Under the pieces are notes generated by a model. That model searched no databases, was not told where the DNA came from, and was given only the letters and a program-made list of their open reading frames with translations. A stretch of 64,000 bases of DNA, taken from NCBI RefSeq assembly GCF_019669985.1, contig NZ_AP019782.1, positions 3,652,001-3,716,000 of the forward strand, in the 5' to 3' direction. Origin of the DNA: Methylogaea oryzae. Lineage in GTDB: Bacteria; Pseudomonadota; Gammaproteobacteria; Methylococcales; Methylococcaceae. Below, in pieces: positions 1 to 9,074 of the stretch. How positions within the stretch are numbered: position 1 is the stretch's first letter; each line of letters opens with the position of its first letter. The position numbers and the translations under genes are program-made.

Positions 1-1286
1 CAGCGGGTTTGGAAACGGTCGGCGCCGGCCGCCATCATTTTTTCGAAGTGCCGGGCGATTTCCTCGGGCGTTGCCAGCGCCTCCATGTCCGCGATGCCCA
101 AGGCCAGCAACTCCTGCTCCGTGTAACCGGTCATGTACGCCAGGGCCGCGTTGGCCTCGACGATCCTGCCTCGGCAGTCCGCCACCAGATAGCCGTCGAT
201 GGAGGTGCGTATGGCCGTGGCATAACGCTGCGCCAGCGTCGCCTGCTGTTTCCAATGCAAGGCGAACCAAACGAGCAACGCCAGGGACAAGCTGACGCCG
301 ACGCCGGCAATGGCGACGAAGGTCGGCTTGTCCTCGTCATGGGTGCCTTCGAAATTTCCCTGGGAATACACCTTGATCGTCCAGGGATGTCCGGCGATTT
401 CCAAGTGCCGGATGCTGTGCAAGCGAGCGGCATCGCCGCCCCGGCCCAGGTTGGCGCTGCGGTGCAGCAGCGCGGCGTCCTCCAGGCTGTCGCCGTCGTA
501 AATTTCGACTCCGAGCTCGGCAGCATGTACGCCGAAAATCCCGGCCATCAAGTCGTCCATGCGGAACAGCCCGACGATCCAGCCCAGCAAATTGGCGCGG
601 CGGGACGCCAAACCGTCGTGCCGGGCGTTGGTTTGGTATACCGGCAACAACATCTGGAAGCCGGCTTGCGCGTGCGGGCCGGTTTCCACGGACAACCGAA
701 TTTTGCCGGTGATGGCGGCACGGTCCGAGTCCCGCGCCGCGTCCATGGCGGCGCGGCGAATGGGCTCCGAATAGATGTCGTAGCCGAAGGCGTTCAGGTT
801 GGGGCCGTCAAACGGCTCGATGTAGACCAGAGGGGCATAGGCGTCGCGCTGGCCTTCGGGCCGGACGGCATAGGCGGGAAAGCCGTCCCGCCGGACGGCG
901 GCGAGGTGGCTGGTCTTTTGCTGCGCCGGCACGGCCTGGGCGAATCCCACGCCCTGGATGCCGGGATAGTTGCGCGCCAGGTCCAGGGCGGCGACATAAG
1001 CGCGGAACTCCTCGCGGTCCACCCGGCGCGAAGCGGCGAACAACCCCTGCACGCCGGCCAGCACGTGTTCGTAGGCGGACATGCGGTGCTCCACGTCCCC
1101 GGCCAGCTCCCGCACGCGAAAATCGAAACGCACCCACAAATCCCGCTGCGCGCTTTCCTGCGCGCCCCGCCACAGTTGCTGGGCGACGGCGAGGGATGCC
1201 AACAGCGCCAGCCACGGCAATAGGTATTCCAGGTGCAATGCACCGAGATGGGCGCGCGGCAACCGGTTCCCGCTGACGTGACGCAT
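1..1286 (-). CDS. CHASE-PAS membrane sensor protein (3' part beyond window)
   Basis: The frame is open from the ATG at 1286 to the window edge, giving 428 residues with no stop, so the output domain is missing. An N-terminal membrane segment lies near residues 18-36. It is followed by a periplasmic CHASE-like domain (MSAYEHVLAGVQGLFAAS, then an NYPGIQGVGFAQ motif), a second membrane segment near 320-342 and the start of a PAS domain (DGYLVADCRGRIVEANAA). Such proteins sense small extracellular ligands and pass the signal to a histidine kinase or diguanylate cyclase; which one cannot be seen here. An AGGA about nine bases upstream supports 1286. An in-frame ATG at 1319 is an alternative start. 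It is divergent from recQ. Confidence 0.85.
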   Translation of the reverse strand, partial: MRHVSGNRLPRAHLGALHLEYLLPWLALLASLAVAQQLWRGAQESAQRDLWVRFDFRVRELAGDVEHRMSAYEHVLAGVQGLFAASRRVDREEFRAYVAALDLARNYPGIQGVGFAQAVPAQQKTSHLAAVRRDGFPAYAVRPEGQRDAYAPLVYIEPFDGPNLNAFGYDIYSEPIRRAAMDAARDSDRAAITGKIRLSVETGPHAQAGFQMLLPVYQTNARHDGLASRRANLLGWIVGLFRMDDLMAGIFGVHAAELGVEIYDGDSLEDAALLHRSANLGRGGDAARLHSIRHLEIAGHPWTIKVYSQGNFEGTHDEDKPTFVAIAGVGVSLSLALLVWFALHWKQQATLAQRYATAIRTSIDGYLVADCRGRIVEANAALAYMTGYTEQELLALGIADMEALATPEEIARHFEKMMAAGADRFQTR

Positions 1287-1449
1287 TGGCGAGGCTTCCT
1301 GCGTGAATCGCTTAGGCATTAAAGCGTAGTCGGGCGTGGGGTTTTTTGTGGTAAATCCGCCACCTCGCGCCGCCCTGCGGGGCCAAATTCAGCGGGCGCC
1401 CGGCAAAAGGCGGTAAACTTTGCCGCTGATTCTCCGCTCGCTTCGCCCC

Positions 1450-3285
1450 ATGCCCGCTCCCACCGCCCAGCAGGTTTTGCACAACGTTTTCGGCTATCCG
1501 GCCTTCCGCGGCCGCCAGCAGGAAGTCGTCGAGCACGTCGCCGGCGGCGGCGACGCCCTGGTGCTGATGCCCACCGGCGGCGGCAAATCCCTGTGCTACC
1601 AGATTCCCGCCTTGCTGCGCCGCGGCGTCGGCATCGTCGTATCGCCGCTGATCGCCTTGATGCAGGATCAGGTGGATGCCCTCAAGCAACTGGGCGTGAA
1701 AGCGGCTTTCCTCAACTCCAGCCTGGAGCCGGCCGACGCCCGCGAGGTGCAGGGACGGCTGGTGCGGGGCGATTTGGATATCCTCTACGTGGCGCCGGAA
1801 CGGCTGCTCAAGCCCAACTTCCTGGCGACGCTGGAGCAGGCGCAAGACGGCGCAGGGCTGGCCCTGTTCGCCATCGACGAGGCCCATTGCGTGTCGCAAT
1901 GGGGCCACGATTTCCGCCCGGAATACCGCGAGTTGACGGTGCTGCACGAGCGCTTTCCCGACGTGCCGCGCATCGCCCTCACCGCCACGGCGGATGCGCC
2001 CACCCGGCGCGAGATCGTCGAGCGGCTGGGGCTGGAGCAAGCCGAGCAGTTCGTCGCCAGTTTCGACCGGCCCAACATCCGCTACCGGGTGACGCAAAAA
2101 GCCAACGCCCGCCGCCAGCTGCTGGCCTTCCTGGAGACCGAGCACGCCGGGGATGCCGGCATCGTTTACTGCCTATCGCGCAAAAAGGTGGAAGACACCG
2201 CCGAATGGCTGCGCGAACAAGGGCGGGACGCTCTGCCGTACCACGCCGGCCTGCCCGCCGCCGTGCGCGAGGCCAACCAGCGTCGTTTCCTACGGGAGGA
2301 GGGCGTGGTGATGGTGGCGACGGTGGCGTTCGGCATGGGCATCGACAAGCCCAACGTGCGCTTCGTCGCCCACATGGATTTGCCGAAAAGCATGGAAGGC
2401 TATTACCAGGAAACCGGCCGCGCCGGCCGCGACGGCCTGCCCGCCGACGCCTGGATGGCTTACGGCCTGGGCGACGTGATCGCCATGCGCCAGCTGCTGG
2501 ACTCCACCGACGCGCCGGAGGAACGCAAGCGCCTGGAGCGGCACAAGCTGGACGCCCTGCTGGGCTATTGCGAATCCACCGCCTGCCGCCACCAGACCAT
2601 CCTGCGCTATTTCGGCGAAGACGATCACCCGGGCCATTGCGGCCAGTGCGACAACTGTTTGCAACCGGTGGACACCTGGGACGCCACCGAAGCCGCCCGC
2701 ATGGCCCTGTCCTGCGTCTACCGCACCGGCCAGCGCTTCGGCGTGGGCCATGTGGTGGACGTGCTGCTGGGCAAAAGCACCGTTCAAGTGGAGCGCTTCC
2801 AACACCAGCAACTCAGCACCTACGGCATCGGCCAAGCCCTGACCCAATCCCAATGGAGCAGCGTGTTCCGCCAACTGGTGGCCGGCGGTTTCTTGACCGT
2901 GGACATGGAAGCGTTCGGCGGCCTGCGTCTCACCGAAGCGGCCCGGCCGGTGCTGCGCGGCGAGCAAGCGGTGTGGCTACGCCGCGACGCCGAACAGCCC
3001 AAGGTGCGCAAAACCCGCGAGGAACGCAAAGCCCGCCCGGAAGGCGCCGGCGACGACCCGCTGTGGCTGGCGCTGAAAGCCAAGCGGCTGGAGTTGGCCA
3101 GGGAGCAGGGCGTGCCGCCCTACGTGATCTTCCACGACAGCACCCTGCTGGAAATCCTCAACCATCGCCCGCAAACCCTGGACGAGCTGGGCGAAGTCAG
3201 CGGCGTCGGCCAAGCCAAGCTGACGCGCTACGGCGACGCCTTTCTCAAGGTGTTGGAGGACGTGGCGAACGGGGTGGGCGGCTAG
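1450..3285 (+). CDS. recQ: ATP-dependent DNA helicase RecQ
   Basis: A 3'-5' superfamily 2 helicase for recombination and fork repair. The 611-residue length is close to E. coli RecQ (about 609). Visible are the Walker A TGGGKS at residues 42-47, the DEAH box at 143-146 within [15 protein letters not shown], helicase motif VI-like [10 protein letters not shown], the four-cysteine RecQ zinc module ([10 protein letters not shown] to CGQCDNC) and a C-terminal HRDC domain ([18 protein letters not shown]). A TTG at 1420 extends the frame by ten residues, but the ATG at 1450 matches the usual N-terminus. Family assignment is secure. Confidence 0.97.
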   Translation: MPAPTAQQVLHNVFGYPAFRGRQQEVVEHVAGGGDALVLMPTGGGKSLCYQIPALLRRGVGIVVSPLIALMQDQVDALKQLGVKAAFLNSSLEPADAREVQGRLVRGDLDILYVAPERLLKPNFLATLEQAQDGAGLALFAIDEAHCVSQWGHDFRPEYRELTVLHERFPDVPRIALTATADAPTRREIVERLGLEQAEQFVASFDRPNIRYRVTQKANARRQLLAFLETEHAGDAGIVYCLSRKKVEDTAEWLREQGRDALPYHAGLPAAVREANQRRFLREEGVVMVATVAFGMGIDKPNVRFVAHMDLPKSMEGYYQETGRAGRDGLPADAWMAYGLGDVIAMRQLLDSTDAPEERKRLERHKLDALLGYCESTACRHQTILRYFGEDDHPGHCGQCDNCLQPVDTWDATEAARMALSCVYRTGQRFGVGHVVDVLLGKSTVQVERFQHQQLSTYGIGQALTQSQWSSVFRQLVAGGFLTVDMEAFGGLRLTEAARPVLRGEQAVWLRRDAEQPKVRKTREERKARPEGAGDDPLWLALKAKRLELAREQGVPPYVIFHDSTLLEILNHRPQTLDELGEVSGVGQAKLTRYGDAFLKVLEDVANGVGG

Positions 3286-3348
3286 GGCGGCGCCGCCCCC
3301 ATGCTTCCCGTCGCAACGAAACCCAGGCCGCTTACAACCCGATCGGAC

Positions 3349-5115
3349 ATGTCGATGAAATACTGGATATTCGGTTTGGCGCTGATCCTGGCGGCCGGCC
3401 ACGCCGCCGCTAACCCGTTGCCGCCGCCTGGCAGCTACAGCCTGCCGCCCATCAAGCAAGCCGCCGACGGCGAAGTGCTGGACGAGCAAGGCCGCGCCCT
3501 GCGCCTGCGCAGCCTGCTGGACGGCAAAATCACCCTGCTCAGTTTCATCTATTCCGCCTGCAACGACGCCAAGGGCTGCCCGCTGGCGACCCAGGTGCTG
3601 CACCAGGTCGGCAAGCGCCTCGGAAAAGAGCCGGACGTGGCGGGCAAGCTGCGCTTAATCACCCTGAGCTTCAACCCGCAACAGGATACGCCGGCGGCCA
3701 TGGCCCGTTACGGAGAGCACCTCAAACGCGGCCTGGACTGGCACTTCCTCACCACCAGCGGCGAAACGGCCTTGCGCCCCATCCTGGACGCCTACGGCCA
3801 AGCAGCGGAGCGCCTGCGCGACAAACAGGGGCGGGAAACCGAGGCGTTCGCCCACCTGCTGCGCGTCTACCTCATCGACGGCAGGAGCCGGGTGCGCAAT
3901 ATGTACGACCTGTCCACCCTGCAGGCGGACCTGCTGGTGAACGACGTTCGGACGTTGTTGTCGGAAGAGGCGTCGACGCCGCCCGCGACCAACTCCGATT
4001 GCGCCGCCCCCCTCTGCGGCAAGGCGCTGCCCGCCACCACGCTGCTCGGCTGGGCCAAGCGGCCGCCGCAGGGCCTACAGCCGCCGCCGCTGGACCTGGA
4101 CGCGCCCCTCACGCCGGAAGCCGTCGCCCTGGGCCGCAAGCTGTTCTTCGACCGCCGCCTGTCCTTCAACGACACCGTCTCCTGCGCCATGTGCCACGTG
4201 CCGGGACAGGGCTATACCAGCAACGAAACCGCCACCTCCGTCGGCATCGAAGGCCGCAGCGTGCGGCGCAACGCGCCCACCCTGTTCAACGTCGCCTACC
4301 AGCGCAGCCTGTTCCACGACGGCCGGGAATCGGCCCTGGAGCAACAAGCCTGGGGGCCGCTGCTGGCCGCCAACGAGATGGGCAATCCCTCCATCGGCCA
4401 CGTATTGGCGAAGCTCCAGGCGCTGCCCGACTACGCCGACCGCTTCCAAACGGTGTTTCGCCGCGGCCCGACCATGGAAACCCTGGGACTGGCCTTGGCG
4501 GCCTACCAGCGCAGCCTCAACGCCGCGGACTCGCCGTTCGACCGTTGGCGCTACGGCGGCCAACCCGACGCCATAACGCCCCAAGCCAAGCGAGGCTTCG
4601 AGCTGTTCACCGGCAAAGCCGGCTGCGCCGCTTGCCACGGACTGGACGACAAATCGGCGCTGTTCACCGACCACGCGTTCCACGACACAGGCATCGGCTA
4701 CCGTACCAGCCACGGCGACCCCGCCCAGCCGGTGCGGCTGGCGCCCGGATTGAGCGTGCGGCTGGATCCGCGGCGGCTGGCTTCGGTATCGGAAACCAAA
4801 CCCAACGACTTGGGCCGCTACGAAATCACCCAAATCCCGGCCGACCGCTGGAAATACAAAACGCCGTCCCTGCGCAACGTCGCCCTGACCGCGCCCTATA
4901 TGCACGACGGTTCGTTAAGCACACTGCGCGACGTGGCGGCCTTCTACAACCGAGGCGGCGTGGCGCATGCGGAACTCGATCCGGCGATCAAACCGTTAGG
5001 CTTGAGCGACGAGGAAATGGACGCTTTGGTGGCGTTGCTGCAAGCGTTGACCGGAAGCAACGCCGCGCAGCTGATGGAGGACGGCCGGGCCGCCGAAATC
5101 GGCGACCCGCGCTGA
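3349..5115 (+). CDS. SCO1/SenC-like domain fused to di-haem cytochrome c peroxidase (MauG family)
   Basis: A periplasmic 588-residue protein. A signal peptide (MSMKYWIFGLALILAAGHAA) precedes a thioredoxin-fold SCO-like domain (residues about 30-210). Its two cysteines sit in SACNDAKGCPLA, so the spacing is CX5C instead of the SCO CX3C. The C-terminal half is a bacterial cytochrome c peroxidase/MauG module with haem motifs CAMCH (residues 279-283) and CAACH (426-430), plus the family signatures RNAPTLFNV and TPSLRNVALTAPYMHDG. Known SCO proteins handle copper or thiols for cytochrome oxidase; MauG-like proteins reduce peroxide or oxidise a partner protein. Their fusion suggests copper/redox maintenance, which is inference. 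The start at 3349 is chosen because it opens the signal peptide. Confidence 0.9.
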   Translation: MSMKYWIFGLALILAAGHAAANPLPPPGSYSLPPIKQAADGEVLDEQGRALRLRSLLDGKITLLSFIYSACNDAKGCPLATQVLHQVGKRLGKEPDVAGKLRLITLSFNPQQDTPAAMARYGEHLKRGLDWHFLTTSGETALRPILDAYGQAAERLRDKQGRETEAFAHLLRVYLIDGRSRVRNMYDLSTLQADLLVNDVRTLLSEEASTPPATNSDCAAPLCGKALPATTLLGWAKRPPQGLQPPPLDLDAPLTPEAVALGRKLFFDRRLSFNDTVSCAMCHVPGQGYTSNETATSVGIEGRSVRRNAPTLFNVAYQRSLFHDGRESALEQQAWGPLLAANEMGNPSIGHVLAKLQALPDYADRFQTVFRRGPTMETLGLALAAYQRSLNAADSPFDRWRYGGQPDAITPQAKRGFELFTGKAGCAACHGLDDKSALFTDHAFHDTGIGYRTSHGDPAQPVRLAPGLSVRLDPRRLASVSETKPNDLGRYEITQIPADRWKYKTPSLRNVALTAPYMHDGSLSTLRDVAAFYNRGGVAHAELDPAIKPLGLSDEEMDALVALLQALTGSNAAQLMEDGRAAEIGDPR

Positions 5116-5117
5116 AA

Positions 5118-5131
5118 CGGCCTTCGGGCCG
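5118..5131. other. UUCG tetraloop hairpin between convergent genes
   Basis: CGGCC-TTCG-GGCCG forms a compact hairpin just after the stop of the SCO-MauG gene, in the 41-base gap between convergent genes. It has no T-run on either side, so it may protect 3' ends rather than terminate on its own. Confidence 0.45.
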
Positions 5132-5156
5132 GCGGGACGGTGAGTGCCGATACGCC

Positions 5157-5849
5157 TCAAGGCGCGGCGGTAACGTTTACCCGCGATGAGCAAAGCTTCT
5201 TGCCGCGCCCCGCGAACGCATCGCGATCCAATCCGCCGCGGCGGATGCGTTCGTTGAGGACGAACCGCACTTCCTGCAACGCGCCTTTTTGGCAAATGAG
5301 GCTGAGGGAATCCGCGGCGGCGTCGCCGAAATCGCGGCGCACGGCCTCGATCAGCTGATCCCGTTCCACCGATCCGCCGGCGGCATTGGCCAGCCGTTGG
5401 TTGAGCTCGCTGGCGTCCACCTGCGTCGCCAGCTCGACCGCCTTGGCGAAGTAGCCGTCCGGCGACGCGCTGTAACAACTGCCGTGCTTGGTCCACTCGT
5501 GGCGCTCCAGCAGCGATTGCGTGCCCGGCATGTATTTATCCAGCTTGGAACGGTTTTCCCCGGCCAATTGCACCGGCGGCAGCCGATCCCAAAGATGCCC
5601 CTCATCGTCCTGCCGCTGTTGCGCCGGCACTTGGCAATATTCGCCGCCGTCCGGCCACAAGCCGTGCAGCGTCAAATGGCCGGCCGCGAACGAAGCGCTG
5701 CTCTCGGCCCGACATTCGGCCGTCTTGCGATGGCTTTGGCAAAACGCCGGCTCCCAGCTCAACGCGAACACATATTGCTCCGCCCCGGCCGAGCCGGCCC
5801 AAAGGACCGACAACGCCGCCGCGGCGATGACGCGTTTAACATGATTCAT
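5157..5849 (-). CDS. Secreted ribonuclease, T2 family (RNase I-like)
   Basis: A periplasmic or secreted RNase that cleaves single-stranded RNA through a 2',3'-cyclic phosphate. A signal peptide (MNHVKRVIAAAALSVLWAGS, cleavage near AGA) is followed by the T2 conserved segments: FALSWEPAFCQ, CAS I LTLHGLWPDG with His62, and CAS II HEWTKHGSC with His117, Glu118, Lys121 and His122. All catalytic residues are present. At 230 residues it is close to RNase I family size. Its ATG overlaps the stop of the upstream YjdF gene by four bases (ATGA), so the two are translationally coupled. Confidence 0.93.
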   Translation of the reverse strand: MNHVKRVIAAAALSVLWAGSAGAEQYVFALSWEPAFCQSHRKTAECRAESSASFAAGHLTLHGLWPDGGEYCQVPAQQRQDDEGHLWDRLPPVQLAGENRSKLDKYMPGTQSLLERHEWTKHGSCYSASPDGYFAKAVELATQVDASELNQRLANAAGGSVERDQLIEAVRRDFGDAAADSLSLICQKGALQEVRFVLNERIRRGGLDRDAFAGRGKKLCSSRVNVTAAP

Positions 5850-6484
5850 CTACTCGCTCCCTGTTTTCCGTGTGCGCTTATTCCAGCCAATTGCCGATCA
5901 TGGCCGCCGGACAGCGCCGCCTGCGCCGCCACGGCGCCGATCAACGCCATCAGCATGTCCCATTGGGTGTCCCAGGGATCGCCCTGGGTGGCGAGAAAAT
6001 ACTCCGCCGACGCGCCCACGGCAACGGCGGTCCACCACTCGATGAACTCGTACGCCGCGCTGATGGACAAACACACGCAGGCGACCAGGAACGCCAGCCA
6101 GCGCCCCGGCACCAACGGCGAAGTGCGCAGCAGGATCTCCCGCGCCAGTACGGCCGGCACGAAGCCCTGCATGAAATGGCCGATCCGATCGTAGGGATTG
6201 CGGGACAGGCCCAATAAATCCTCCAGCCAAAATCCCAGCGGCACGCGGGCATAGGTATAGTGGGCGCCCACCAGCAGCACCAGGGCGTGCAAAAAAATCA
6301 GCCGATACGCCAGCGGCGTCAGGGGAAAAGCGCGATGCGTCCGCCATAACAGCGGCAAGGCGATCAGCACCGGCGCCGCTTCCAGCCACCAGGTGGGCCC
6401 GTCGTAAGGCGCGGTTCCCGACCACGCCAGCACGGCGAGCGCGCCGGAAATCAGGGCGAAAAATTCGTAGCGCGACGGCGTCAT
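5846..6484 (-). CDS. DUF2238 (YjdF-like) inner membrane protein
   Basis: A 212-residue polytopic protein with about six hydrophobic segments and the YjdF/DUF2238 signatures LVGAHYTYARVPLG, RNPYDRIGHFMQGFVPA and AAYEFIEWW. The biochemical role is unknown in the family. The start at 6484 has a good ribosome binding site (AAGGAG, six bases upstream). The frame is open far upstream, across the antisense of xthA, but that part has no recognisable protein. It is the first gene of a two-gene unit with the RNase T2 gene and is divergent from xthA. Confidence 0.9.
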   Translation of the reverse strand: MTPSRYEFFALISGALAVLAWSGTAPYDGPTWWLEAAPVLIALPLLWRTHRAFPLTPLAYRLIFLHALVLLVGAHYTYARVPLGFWLEDLLGLSRNPYDRIGHFMQGFVPAVLAREILLRTSPLVPGRWLAFLVACVCLSISAAYEFIEWWTAVAVGASAEYFLATQGDPWDTQWDMLMALIGAVAAQAALSGGHDRQLAGISAHGKQGASR

Positions 6485-6565
6485 AGGGACTCCTTGGGCA
6501 CCAGCACGGGCCGGTTTCGGTTTATAGTTATGGGCTACTCCGTCCCCATTATCCCGAACAACCCC

Positions 6566-7333
6566 ATGCGCATAGCAAGTTGGAATGTGAACTCCCTGCG
6601 GGTGCGCCTGCCCCAAGTGCTGGACTGGCTGGCGCAAAATCAGCCGGACTTGCTGGCGGTGCAGGAAATCAAGCTCTCCGACCCCGAGTTCCCCAGCGCC
6701 GAACTCAACGCCGCCGGCTACCAGTGCCTCTTCAGCGGCCAAAAAACCTATAACGGCGTGGCGATCCTGGCGAAAATCGCCGGCAGCGACGTGGTCACCG
6801 ACCTGCCCGGCCTGGAAGACCCGCAACGGCGCGTGCTGGCCGCCACCTTCGGCGAGCTGCGCCTGGTGAATTTCTATGTGCCCAACGGTTCGGAAGTGGG
6901 CAGCGACAAATACGCTTACAAGCTGGACTGGCTGGACAAGGCCGCCGCCTTCGTCGCCGCCGAGGCGGCGCGCTACCCGCGGCTGGCGGTGGTGGGCGAC
7001 TTCAACATCGCCCCCGACGACCGCGACGTGCACGATCCCGCCGCTTGGCGCGAGAAGATCCTTTGCTCCACGCCGGAACGGCAAGCGTTTCAGCGCTTAT
7101 TGGACATCGGACTGGCCGACAGCTTCCGCCTGTTCGATCAGGAGGAAGCCAGTTTTTCCTGGTGGGACTACCGCGCGGCCGGCTTCCGCCGCAACGCCGG
7201 CCTGCGCATCGACTTGATCCTGGCCAGCCCCGACCTGGCCCAACGCTGCATCGCCAGCACCATCGACAAAACGCCGCGCAAATGGGAGCGACCGTCCGAC
7301 CACGCCCCGGCGGTGGCCGATTTTCACGACTAA
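6566..7333 (+). CDS. xthA: Exodeoxyribonuclease III
   Basis: An AP endonuclease and 3'-5' exonuclease of base-excision repair, 255 residues (family about 255-270). Seen are MRIASWNVNSLRVRL at the start, catalytic Glu34 in AVQEIK, GDFNIAPDDRDVHDP, the LRIDLILAS motif and the terminal RPSDHAPAVADF with the catalytic Asp-His pair. Upstream in-frame codons from 6494 are not family-like, so the ATG at 6566 is used. nth, another oxidative-damage repair gene, lies elsewhere in the window. Confidence 0.96.
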   Translation: MRIASWNVNSLRVRLPQVLDWLAQNQPDLLAVQEIKLSDPEFPSAELNAAGYQCLFSGQKTYNGVAILAKIAGSDVVTDLPGLEDPQRRVLAATFGELRLVNFYVPNGSEVGSDKYAYKLDWLDKAAAFVAAEAARYPRLAVVGDFNIAPDDRDVHDPAAWREKILCSTPERQAFQRLLDIGLADSFRLFDQEEASFSWWDYRAAGFRRNAGLRIDLILASPDLAQRCIASTIDKTPRKWERPSDHAPAVADFHD

Positions 7334-7339
7334 AACGCC

Positions 7340-7819
7340 ATGGTTAAAGCGCTACGCGCGGCGCTGCTGATCGCCGTCCTCCAGGCTGCCGGTCCGGCCG
7401 GCGCCCACGACGAAAGCCAGGAATGGCTGGACCTGGAAACGGAGGCGGTCGCCGCGCAACAAGCCGATGTCGAAGCCGGCCTGCCGGCGGACGCCGACTT
7501 CGAGCAAAGAGCCGCCGCCTGGCGCCAATGGCTGCAAGAAAGGGAAAACGAACGCCGGCGGGAAGGCTGGGGCAGCGACGATATGCCGGAGGAACCGCTG
7601 ATCATCCCGTCACGTCGCGGCCGGGGCAAACCCGCGCCCAAGCACCCGGGACACGGCATCCGCACGGAAATCAAGGGCGACGGCCGCCAGCATCACGTCC
7701 TGGGCCTGGGCCATCCGCTCCCCATGCGCGGCGCCCGCGGCGCTCCGCCGGCAAAATCGGCTCCACCGGCTAAAGCTGCGCCGAAGAAAAAGGCGCCTCC
7801 CGCCAAGAAGCGGCGCTAA
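7340..7819 (+). CDS. Exported hypothetical protein with basic Pro/Ala/Lys tail
   Basis: I do not recognise a family. The 159-residue product begins with a signal peptide (MVKALRAALLIAVLQAAG, cleavage near GAHD). A charged, probably helical segment (about 25-75, rich in Glu, Arg and Trp) follows, and then a low-complexity C-terminus of Ala-Pro-Pro-Lys repeats ending in KKRR. The tail could bind nucleic acid or anionic cell-wall polymers. It starts seven bases after the xthA stop, so the two are probably co-transcribed. Codon use is like that of the neighbours. Confidence 0.7.
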   Translation: MVKALRAALLIAVLQAAGPAGAHDESQEWLDLETEAVAAQQADVEAGLPADADFEQRAAAWRQWLQERENERRREGWGSDDMPEEPLIIPSRRGRGKPAPKHPGHGIRTEIKGDGRQHHVLGLGHPLPMRGARGAPPAKSAPPAKAAPKKKAPPAKKRR

Positions 7820-7832
7820 GCGGGGCTCCCGC

Positions 7833-8459
7833 TCAAAAAAAGTCGACTTCCGCCTGGGCCGGCTTGCCGATGGTGTTGAGGTACTTGGTTTCCTGCTCGA
7901 CGATGACTTGATTGTGCAGTGAGCGCACACGTTTGACCAAAACGTCGCCGTTGGCGGGGTGGTAAATAACGATTCGGGGATAAACGCTGCCCACGTCCTC
8001 GGCAATCACCCGAAATCCTTCCGCAGCCAGGTAGTCATGGACGAAAGCGACGTTTCTGGCCCCGACGTCGGTCATATTGGCCAAAATGCGTCCGCCGCCG
8101 AACACCTTGGCCTCCAGGTTCCGGCGCGCGCCGCCGTTTTTCATGATCTCGTTGATCAAATGCTCCATGGCGTAGTTGCCATACATGGCGGCGGGGGACC
8201 CCCACTCGCGCTGTTCGGCCATCTCCGGGGTGAAGGGCAGCATGAAATGGTTCATGCCCCCCACGCCGGTTTCCCGGTCGCGGATGCAGGCCGCCACGCA
8301 CGACCCCAGGGTGGTGTAGATGGCCTCGTCGTGGCGGGTAACGTAAAACTGCCCAGGCAACAAGTGGGCGGTGGACTTTCGCGTCCTGGCGTCCCAGCCG
8401 CGCTTGATGTGCTCGAAACCGATCAGCGCCGGAGGGAGCAAGACATTGGAAACGGGCAT
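7833..8459 (-). CDS. cheD: Chemoreceptor glutamine deamidase CheD
   Basis: CheD deamidates glutamines in methyl-accepting chemotaxis receptors. The 208-residue product has the family core YTTLGSCVAACIRD with the catalytic Cys54, GVGGMNHFMLP with the catalytic His71, and AKVFGGGRILANMTDVGARN. The ATG at 8459 fits the conserved N-terminus; the frame extends 16 residues upstream without family similarity. No other chemotaxis gene is present in the window, so its receptor partner must be encoded elsewhere. It is convergent with the exported hypothetical gene, separated by 13 bases. Confidence 0.92.
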   Translation of the reverse strand: MPVSNVLLPPALIGFEHIKRGWDARTRKSTAHLLPGQFYVTRHDEAIYTTLGSCVAACIRDRETGVGGMNHFMLPFTPEMAEQREWGSPAAMYGNYAMEHLINEIMKNGGARRNLEAKVFGGGRILANMTDVGARNVAFVHDYLAAEGFRVIAEDVGSVYPRIVIYHPANGDVLVKRVRSLHNQVIVEQETKYLNTIGKPAQAEVDFF

Positions 8460-8662
8460 GGTCGGTGTGGTGCCGTGACTCAGTTTAAGTGCCGCCAACG
8501 CTAGCACGGCGGGATGGGCCGCACGCGTCTATGTCAGAAAGGAAACGCGCTCCGCGTACCGAGCGCCGTACGCCTTAAGTGTAGTCCCTCGCCGCGCCTG
8601 CGGGCCAATCCAGTAGGGACGGGGACAACAAGCATGGCCCTTAACCGCCGGCCCGGTCGCGC

Positions 8663-8986
8663 TCAATCCCAGGGAGGCGCCTCGCCGCAATAAGGCACGA
8701 AATGCTTGTCCGCCGGCTGGGTTTGCGCAACGACCGCGCCGCCGACGGAATCGCCCGACGCTTTGGACGAAACGCCCGCGGCGCGTCCGCGGGACGGCGT
8801 GCCCGTAACGGCCTGCGCCTTGCCGTCGCCGGCGACATCCGCCGGCTCCCATTGCTGGAAGAGGGAGACATCGACCCCGGCGGGAACGTACCACTTTTTC
8901 CGGGACGCGTCCCATCGCGCCCCTAGCGCCTTGGCTTGGTCTTTCTCCGCGTACGGAACGTTCAGGTAGAACTTCGCATTAGTCAT
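8663..8986 (-). CDS. DUF5710 domain protein
   Basis: A 107-residue protein whose first 45 residues (YLNVPYAEKDQAKALGARWD, then KKWYVPAG) match the DUF5710 module. This module is often found at the ends of phage- or plasmid-encoded primases and helicases, where it is thought to bind DNA. Here it stands alone with a low-complexity Ala/Gly/Ser tail. The function is unknown. It sits just outside the tRNA-island boundary, so it may be a leftover of an earlier insertion, which is inference. The 203 bases between it and cheD (8460-8662) show nothing I can name. Confidence 0.75.
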   Translation of the reverse strand: MTNAKFYLNVPYAEKDQAKALGARWDASRKKWYVPAGVDVSLFQQWEPADVAGDGKAQAVTGTPSRGRAAGVSSKASGDSVGGAVVAQTQPADKHFVPYCGEAPPWD

Positions 8987-9037
8987 GAAGAGGGACGCCT
9001 ACTGGTGGTCGTAACGGAAGCGGACACTTGAAAAACA

Positions 9038-9066
9038 AAAGGCTTAGCCGAAAAAGCTAAGCCTTT
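9038..9066 (-). terminator. Rho-independent terminator, original downstream end of the tRNA-Ile2 unit
   Basis: An 11-bp perfect stem (AAAGGCTTAGC with GCTAAGCCTTT, 7-base loop) is followed on the minus strand by TTTTGTTTTT. The same hairpin, with one mismatch, lies behind the intact tRNA at 15392-15417. This fits the chromosomal terminator displaced from its tRNA by the island. Confidence 0.8.
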
Positions 9067-9074
9067 GTTCTTTA

